From Halobacterium wangiae (GTDB taxonomy: Archaea; Halobacteriota; Halobacteria; Halobacteriales; Halobacteriaceae): DNA of 64,000 nt. The notes under the pieces are model-generated. The model was not told the origin of the DNA and searched no databases. It saw only the letters and a program-made list of their open reading frames with translations. The stretch's first letter is position 1; each line of letters starts with the position of its first letter. Below are positions 59,087 through 64,000 of the stretch, in pieces. The DNA lies in assembly GCF_021249345.1 (NCBI RefSeq), contig NZ_CP089588.1, positions 496,001-560,000 of the forward strand, in the 5' to 3' direction. The translations under genes and the position numbers were made by a program.

Positions 59087-59181
59087 CTGAGCCTCGGGAG
59101 TACTGTCTACGGCTGCCAGCCACATCGCTTCCGGGGGCGCGCTCGGGATACGTCGCGCCGACGTGGACCGCCCGGGCGACG

Positions 59182-59961
59182 CTACGCGTCGACGCGAACG
59201 TCGAACCGGGTCGTCACCAGGTTCCCCTCCGGCCGGGCCTGGAGGAACAGGCGGTACCGCCCGGGTGTGGGGAACCGCGCGGCGAACTCGATGCGCCCGC
59301 TGTCGGGGGCCGTCTCGACGGGGTGGACGTGGAGGTACGCGAGGTCGCCCTCGCGGAGCGCGACGAGGTGGCCGAGCGCGCCGAGGTACTCGCCGAGTTC
59401 CGGGACGGGGTCGCCGTCGCGTCGGACGTCGAACGACAGCCTGCTGCGGTCACCCGCTACGACCTCGTCCGAGCGCAGTTCGACCTCGTAGCCGTCCGCG
59501 GCCGCTCGGCGCGAGGAGTCGGGGCGTGCTTCGACGTCGCCCGGCCCCGACGCGAACAGGTCGAACCCGAGCGTCGTCGGGGTGCCGTCGACTACCACGT
59601 CGACGAACGCACGGTACACACCGGGGTCGGGGAGCACGAGGTTCCCGACGTGCCAGGTGCCGTCGGCCGCCAGTTCCGGGTGGCGGTGCTGGAAGCGAGT
59701 GAGGTCCCGGCGGACCACGACGAGGTGGCTGCGCTGCCCGTGTGCCGCCTCGAACTCCGTCAGGACTCCGCCGTCGTCGTCGACGACGCGGAACGTCCAG
59801 TCGGTGGCCGCCCCCGCTTCGAAGCGCGTCTCGGCGGGGTCGAAGCGGAGGCCACTCGTGGCGAGTGAGAGGCCGCCCGGCGCTGCGTGGCCGTGTGGTG
59901 CGTACCCGCGAGTCGTCCCGTTCCCGTTCGGGCCGTCGCCGTGGTTCGAGTGGTCCTCCAT
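59182..59961 (-). CDS. beta-rich, His-rich protein partnering the copper ATPase (YtkA/FixH-like domain)
   Basis: The 259-residue protein has an N-terminal His-rich stretch ([27 protein letters not shown]), then two similar beta-sandwich parts: [48 protein letters not shown] (about 47-95) and [48 protein letters not shown] (about 168-216). The pattern LTxFQHxHP / LAYLHVHP with repeated histidines is typical of YtkA-like/copper-associated domains found beside copper ATPases. No signal peptide is obvious despite the expected extracellular place. It is upstream of and close to copB (95 bases) and probably delivers or binds the metal. Confidence 0.75.
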   Translation of the reverse strand: MEDHSNHGDGPNGNGTTRGYAPHGHAAPGGLSLATSGLRFDPAETRFEAGAATDWTFRVVDDDGGVLTEFEAAHGQRSHLVVVRRDLTRFQHRHPELAADGTWHVGNLVLPDPGVYRAFVDVVVDGTPTTLGFDLFASGPGDVEARPDSSRRAAADGYEVELRSDEVVAGDRSRLSFDVRRDGDPVPELGEYLGALGHLVALREGDLAYLHVHPVETAPDSGRIEFAARFPTPGRYRLFLQARPEGNLVTTRFDVRVDA

Positions 59962-60073
59962 GGAGGTAGCTACACGCCGAACCCTCAACGAGTTTGTGTC
60001 GCTCGCTGTCCACCACGGTTCTCCCGGGGGGCGCTCCGCAACCACTAAACGCACCTCGCACCTTCCTCCGCTA

Positions 60074-61555
60074 ATGACCGACTGGACGGAGAAGTACCGG
60101 CCGTCCTCGCTCTCGGAGGTGCGCGGGAACAACAAGGCCCGCGACGCCCTGCAGAAGTGGGCGGACACGTGGGAGGACCACGGGGAGGCGGTGATCCTCC
60201 ACGGGAGCCCCGGTATCGGGAAGACGTCGGCCGCGCACGCGCTTGCGGCGGACAAGGGCTGGGACGTCGTGGAACTGAACGCCTCCGACCAGCGCACCGC
60301 GGACGTCGTCGAGCGGGTCGCCGGCGAGGCCGCGAAGTCCGGGACGCTGACGGCGGGGTCGGGCGGCCGCAAACTCGTGGTGATGGACGAGGCGGACAAC
60401 CTCCACGGCAACGTCGACCGCGGCGGCTCGGCGGCCATCACGCGACTCGTCAAGGAGTCCACGCAGCCCATCGTTCTCATCGCCAACGAGTTCTACGACA
60501 TGAGCAACGGGCTGCGGAATGCCTGTCGCGACATCGAGTTCCGGGACGTCTCGAAGCGCTCGATCGTCCCCGTACTCCGGGACATCTGCCGGCGCGAGGA
60601 CGTCGAGTACGACGACGAGGCCCTGGAGGCCATCGCCGAGCAGAACTCCGGGGACCTCCGGTCGGCGGTCAACGACCTCCAGGCGCTCGCCGAGACCACC
60701 CGGAAGCTCACCGTCGACGACGTCGTGATGGGCGAGCGGGACCGCTCGGAGGGCGTCTTCGACTTCCTCGACACGCTTATCAAGACCCACGGCGCCCAGG
60801 ACGCCCTCGAGGCGGCCTACGACGTCGACGAGACGCCGGACGACCTCATCAACTGGGTCGAGGACAACGTCCCGAAGGACTACTACGGCGAGGAACTGGC
60901 GGTCGCCTACGAGTTCCTCTCGAACGCGGACGTCTGGCTCGGCCGCGTGCGGGCGACCCAGAACTACTCCTACTGGCGGTACGCGACGGACAACATCGCG
61001 GGCGGCGTGGCAGCCGCCCGCCGCAACGACCACGGCGGGTGGACGCGCTACGGCCCGCCCTCCTACTGGCGGAAACTCGGCAGTTCGCGGGCGACCCGGG
61101 AGAAGCGGGACTACGTGGCGCGCCACATCGCGGACACCGCGGGCTGTAGCATGGCGACGGCGCGCAGCGAGGTGCTGCCGTTCCTCGCGGTGATGACCCA
61201 CCACTGCAAGAACCGGGAGCTGACGGTGGCGATGACGGCGGCCTACGACCTCGAGGCGGAACACGTCTCGTTCGTCACGGGCTCGGGGAAGACGACGAAC
61301 AAGGTCCAGTCCATCGTCGAGGACGCCGAGTCGCTCCGCGAGGAAGAGGCTGTCGAGCACTCCGGAGGCGCCTTCGAGGGCGCGACCCGCGACGCGGACG
61401 CGGCCGTCTTCGGCGGCGAGGAGGAGAGCGAAGCGGACGCGGACGACGACGAGGCGGACGTACTCGTCGAGGACGACGAGAGCGAGGCGACCGAGGACCA
61501 GGCGGAAGCGGCGGCGGCCGACGACGGACAGTCCGGACTCGACGAGTTCTTCTAG
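60074..61555 (+). CDS. rfcB: replication factor C large subunit
   Basis: The 493-residue protein is the archaeal RFC large subunit: MTDWTEKYRPSSLSEVRGNNKARDAL at the start, Walker A with Lys50 in HGSPGIGKTSAAHA, Walker B VVMDEAD, sensor regions with NEFYDMSNGLRNACRDIEFRDVSKR, and the conserved helical part YYGEELAVAYEFLSNADVWLGR. An acidic tail of about 70 residues ends with QSGLDEFF, a PCNA-interacting (PIP) box. RFC loads PCNA onto primed DNA at the replication fork. The ATG at 60074 is given by the EKYRP motif; the frame upstream to 59582 is antisense to the copper gene. Confidence 0.97.
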   Translation: MTDWTEKYRPSSLSEVRGNNKARDALQKWADTWEDHGEAVILHGSPGIGKTSAAHALAADKGWDVVELNASDQRTADVVERVAGEAAKSGTLTAGSGGRKLVVMDEADNLHGNVDRGGSAAITRLVKESTQPIVLIANEFYDMSNGLRNACRDIEFRDVSKRSIVPVLRDICRREDVEYDDEALEAIAEQNSGDLRSAVNDLQALAETTRKLTVDDVVMGERDRSEGVFDFLDTLIKTHGAQDALEAAYDVDETPDDLINWVEDNVPKDYYGEELAVAYEFLSNADVWLGRVRATQNYSYWRYATDNIAGGVAAARRNDHGGWTRYGPPSYWRKLGSSRATREKRDYVARHIADTAGCSMATARSEVLPFLAVMTHHCKNRELTVAMTAAYDLEAEHVSFVTGSGKTTNKVQSIVEDAESLREEEAVEHSGGAFEGATRDADAAVFGGEEESEADADDDEADVLVEDDESEATEDQAEAAAADDGQSGLDEFF

Positions 61556-62496
61556 TCCCCGGACGTCCGGCCGCCCGCGGAGCCGCCCACCCCGGGGATG
61601 GCGACCTGCCTGCGCACCCACTCCATTGTCGTCGTCGCGGAGAGGACGAGCAGGATGTAGACGACGGCCGCCAGCATGAAGAGGTCGAGGAACCGGTAGT
61701 TCTGGTAGGCGGTGCTCTCGGCGATCTCGTACAGCTCGGTGACGGTGATGAACGACGCCAGCGAGGAGTACTTCACGAGGTAGACGAGTTCGTTCGTCCA
61801 TGACGGGATCGCGTACCGGAGCGCCTGCGGCAGGACGACGTGGCGGATGCCACCGATCTGCGAGAGGCCGATGGAGCGCGCGGCGGTGAGCTGACCCGAC
61901 GGTACGCTCTCGATGGCGCCCCGGATGTACTCGGCCTGGTAGGCCGCGCTGTTGATGGTGAAGCCGACGATGGCGACCCAGGCCGCCTGTGCGGGCACGA
62001 TGCCCGAGCCGACGTACGGCACGCCGGCGAACCAGCGGGACAGCGGGAGCGCGTAGTACAGCACGAACAGCTGTGCGAGCAGTGGCGTGCCGCGGATGAG
62101 TTCGATGAACCCGAGCGCGACCCACCCGCTCACGCGGCCGTAGACGCGGGCGGCCGCCAGCGGCACCGCGATGAAGAGGCCGAAGACGATGCCCAGCACG
62201 GTGAGCACGACGGTGAGCCACGCGCCAGCGGCGAAGTCCGGGAGGTACGTCGCGGCGAACGAGATCGACCCGAGCAGGTTCGCCACCCACCCCACGGGGG
62301 TGCCCAGGATGCCGAGTCCGGCCGCTGTCTCGCGGAGGGCGGCGGCCGCGTCCGCGAAGGGAGCCGGCGGGACGAACGGCTCACCCCGCGCGAAGAAGAC
62401 GCCGCCGAACCAGTCGTTCAGCAGGCGCAGCGAGAACCAGAACCAGAACACCGCGAGGATGGCGTCCCGTACGACCCGCTGGGTGTTCCGGCTCAT
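61552..62496 (-). CDS. polar amino acid ABC transporter permease (HisM/GlnP type)
   Basis: The 314-residue permease has a longer N-terminus (two extra hydrophobic parts around 15-30 and 85-110), then the canonical polar-amino-acid permease region: LIRGTPLLAQLFVLYYAL (about 164-181), NSAAYQAEYIRGAIESVPSGQLTAARSIGLSQ with the ATPase-contact loop, RHVVLPQALRYAIPSWTNELVYLVKYSSLASFI. It moves a polar amino acid across the membrane with the ATPase below. The stop overlaps the end of rfcB by four bases (convergent), and the ATPase gene overlaps its start by four bases. Confidence 0.92.
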   Translation of the reverse strand: MSRNTQRVVRDAILAVFWFWFSLRLLNDWFGGVFFARGEPFVPPAPFADAAAALRETAAGLGILGTPVGWVANLLGSISFAATYLPDFAAGAWLTVVLTVLGIVFGLFIAVPLAAARVYGRVSGWVALGFIELIRGTPLLAQLFVLYYALPLSRWFAGVPYVGSGIVPAQAAWVAIVGFTINSAAYQAEYIRGAIESVPSGQLTAARSIGLSQIGGIRHVVLPQALRYAIPSWTNELVYLVKYSSLASFITVTELYEIAESTAYQNYRFLDLFMLAAVVYILLVLSATTTMEWVRRQVAIPGVGGSAGGRTSGD

Positions 62497-63239
62497 TGCC
62501 CGCCGTGGAGCTCCGTGAGCCGACTGAGGAACGCCGCGGTGCGGTCGTTCTCGGGGTGTTCGAACAGCTGTTCCGGCGGCCCGTGCTCGACGAGCCGCCC
62601 GTCCTCGAGGAACATGATGTCGGTTGCGGCCTGCTGTGCGAACCCCATCTCGTGGGTGACGACGAGCATCGTCATCCCCTCCTCGGCGAGGTCACGCATC
62701 ACGCTGAGGACGTCGCCGATGAGTTCGGGGTCGAGCGCCGACGTCGGTTCGTCGAACAGCATCAGTTTGGGGTCCATCGCGAGCGCGCGTGCGATGCCGA
62801 CCCGCTGTTTCTGTCCGCCGGAGAGCTCGGCGGGGTAGGAGTTGGCCTGCTCGGCGAGCCCGACGCGCTCCAGTTCCTCGAGTGCGCGCTCGGCGGCCTC
62901 CTCCTTCGAGAAGTCGCGGACCCGGCGCAGCCCCAGCGAGACGTTCTTCTTCGCAGTGAGGTGCGCGAACAGGTTGAAGTCCTGGAACACCATCCCGACC
63001 TGCCGGCGGAGGTCGTTCTGGTCCATCGAGAAGATGGACTCACCGTCGAGGACGATGTCGCCGTCGTCGATGTCGGTGAGGCGGTTGATACAGCGGAGCA
63101 TCGTGGACTTCCCGGAGCCGGACGGCCCGACGAGCACCTGTACGTCCTGGCGGTCCATGTCGAAGGAGATGCCGTTCAGGACCTGCTCGTCGCCGTAGCT
63201 CTGGTGGACGTCCTCGACGCGGAGTAGTTGGTCTGTCAT
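62493..63239 (-). CDS. polar amino acid ABC transporter ATPase (GlnQ/HisP type)
   Basis: The 248-residue ATPase has Walker A GPSGSGKSTM near residue 37, MVFQDFNLFAHLT, signature LSGGQKQR, Walker B LMLFDEPTSALDPELIGDV and switch VVTHEMGFA. These patterns define the polar amino acid uptake ATPases (GlnQ/HisP). It energises the two permeases encoded on either side. The stop overlaps the downstream permease start by four bases, and it lies two bases from the upstream permease stop, so the cluster is an operon. Confidence 0.95.
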   Translation of the reverse strand: MTDQLLRVEDVHQSYGDEQVLNGISFDMDRQDVQVLVGPSGSGKSTMLRCINRLTDIDDGDIVLDGESIFSMDQNDLRRQVGMVFQDFNLFAHLTAKKNVSLGLRRVRDFSKEEAAERALEELERVGLAEQANSYPAELSGGQKQRVGIARALAMDPKLMLFDEPTSALDPELIGDVLSVMRDLAEEGMTMLVVTHEMGFAQQAATDIMFLEDGRLVEHGPPEQLFEHPENDRTAAFLSRLTELHGGQ

Positions 63240-63241
63240 GG

Positions 63242-63925
63242 TTAGTTACCTCCGGGGATGGCGACGCGCTCGTTGAGTGCTTCGATGCCGCGGTTGACCG
63301 AGAAGGTCAACACGAAGTAGATGAGCGACGCCGCGAGGAACACCTCGAGCGCTGCCGACGTCTGCAGCGAGAAGAGGTCGTAGCTCCGTTTCAGGAGTTC
63401 GGCGACGCCGATCGCGTACGCGATGCTGGTGTCCTTCAGCACGATGGTGAACTCGTTCTGGAAGCCGGGGACCGAGCGCCGCAGCGCCTGCGGCAGGACG
63501 ACGTGCCGGATGGCGCCGAACTTCGAGAGACCGACGGAACGCGCGGCCTCCATCTGGCCGCCGCCGACGCTCTCGATGGCGCCCCGGAAGATCTGGCTTT
63601 GGTAGGCCGCCGACCGAACGCCCAGCGCCAGCGTCGCCGCGAGGAACGCCGGCGAGATGCCGACGGCGAAGTACGTCAGCGCGATGATGACGAGGATCGG
63701 GGTGCCGCGGATGGCGACCCCGAGTGGACGCACCACGCCCTTCGAGTACCGCCCGCCGTAGGCCTCGACGACGCCCGCCGGGAGGCCGAGGACGAACCCG
63801 AGCACGATGCTGAAGAACGTCAACAGGATGGCGAGCCTGGTGCCGTCGATGAAGAACTGCCGCTGGCGCCAGACGAACTCCCAGTCGCCGACCCCCGCCT
63901 GGAGGACGAGTTGCGTCGGGTCCAT
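63242..63925 (-). CDS. polar amino acid ABC transporter permease (HisQ/GlnP type)
   Basis: The 227-residue permease has TRLAILLTFFSIVLGFVLGLPAG (first helix), IRGTPILVIIALTYFAVG, RSAAYQSQIFRGAIESVGGGQMEAARSVGLSKFGAIRHVVLPQALRRSVPGF with the EAA-type loop, and FTIVLKDTSIAYAIG. It pairs with the longer permease (61552-62496). Its start lies five bases from the stop of the upstream binding-protein gene. Confidence 0.94.
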   Translation of the reverse strand: MDPTQLVLQAGVGDWEFVWRQRQFFIDGTRLAILLTFFSIVLGFVLGLPAGVVEAYGGRYSKGVVRPLGVAIRGTPILVIIALTYFAVGISPAFLAATLALGVRSAAYQSQIFRGAIESVGGGQMEAARSVGLSKFGAIRHVVLPQALRRSVPGFQNEFTIVLKDTSIAYAIGVAELLKRSYDLFSLQTSAALEVFLAASLIYFVLTFSVNRGIEALNERVAIPGGN

Positions 63926-63930
63926 CGCCG

Positions 63931-64000
63931 TTACTCGCTAGCGAACCACTCCTCGGTGAGCTCGTCGTACGTGCCGTCCTCCTGGATCGCCGCGAGCCCG
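63931..64000 (-). CDS. amino acid ABC transporter substrate-binding protein, C-terminal end only
   Basis: The last 22 residues (GLAAIQEDGTYDELTEEWFASE) end with TAA at 63931-63933, five bases before the permease start. The pattern LxxIxxDGTYDELxxKWF is the usual end of family 3 solute-binding proteins for polar amino acids. The start and most of the gene lie outside the window. It completes the transporter operon. Confidence 0.85.
   Translation of the reverse strand, partial: GLAAIQEDGTYDELTEEWFASE

Noticed and set aside
1-64000. CRISPR array or rRNA operon
   Set aside because: No regularly spaced direct repeats and no rRNA-like stretches were seen on reading both strands.

Overview
The window looks like the main chromosome of a haloarchaeon (class Halobacteria). 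Base composition is very GC-rich, encoded proteins are strongly acidic, and many genes show TATA-like boxes about 25-29 bases before the start codon (leaderless transcripts). The gene set is archaeal: replication factor C large subunit, HMG-CoA synthase of the mevalonate route, a two-subunit glycine dehydrogenase, a bacterio-opsin-activator type regulator and a CPH-type copper ATPase. The genus cannot be fixed from the sequence alone.

Layout. 1-2725: two tandem Na+-dependent (NSS family) symporters, the first cut by the window edge. 2884-8584: an SDR oxidoreductase, an SdpI-like membrane protein, succinyl-CoA synthetase (sucCD), a small zinc-ribbon protein and ATP-dependent PEP carboxykinase. 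8743-14633: an orphan DNA methyltransferase, small membrane proteins, an ATP-grasp enzyme, a Tat-exported protein, a secreted ComEC-like metallo-beta-lactamase lipoprotein with a DUF3006 partner, and a SprT metalloprotease. 14777-28058: a peptide scavenging locus with two M19 dipeptidase paralogues, a Dpp/Opp ABC transporter (binding protein, two permeases, two ATPases), a proline-iminopeptidase-like hydrolase and an amidase, followed by a phosphosulfolactate synthase and an MmgE/PrpD protein.

28288-30304: a very small (about 2 kb) integrated element. It lies at the 3' end of an intact tRNA-Val(CAC) gene, carries one tyrosine integrase and one small membrane protein, has lower GC than its surroundings, and is bounded by a 28-base direct repeat of the tRNA end.

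30584-37340: cobalamin adenosyltransferase with a glutaredoxin, a CsaA-like tRNA-binding protein, a DUF547 protein, a giant MMPL/RND exporter, an HTH-10 regulator and a zinc-ribbon protein. 37341-38111: gene-poor, with a MITE-like inverted-repeat segment.

38112-44615: the complete glycine cleavage system (gcvT, gcvH, gcvPA, gcvPB). It is split by a MEDS-domain histidine kinase and a CheY-like response regulator, and a 14-codon leader ORF overlaps the gcvPA start. 44749-55482: NYN-domain protein, TatD-like hydrolase, DUF2150, a large pilin-like surface protein, HMG-CoA synthase, iron-type alcohol dehydrogenase, two DNA-binding regulators, a DUF457 membrane hydrolase, an acetyltransferase and a membrane protein. 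55509-61555: a second acetyltransferase, a decayed acetyltransferase fragment, a membrane protein, a copper-type P1B ATPase with its exported partner, and RfcB. 61552-64000: a polar amino acid ABC transporter (permease, ATPase, permease and the end of the binding protein).

Family assignments come from motifs read by eye; no database search was possible.
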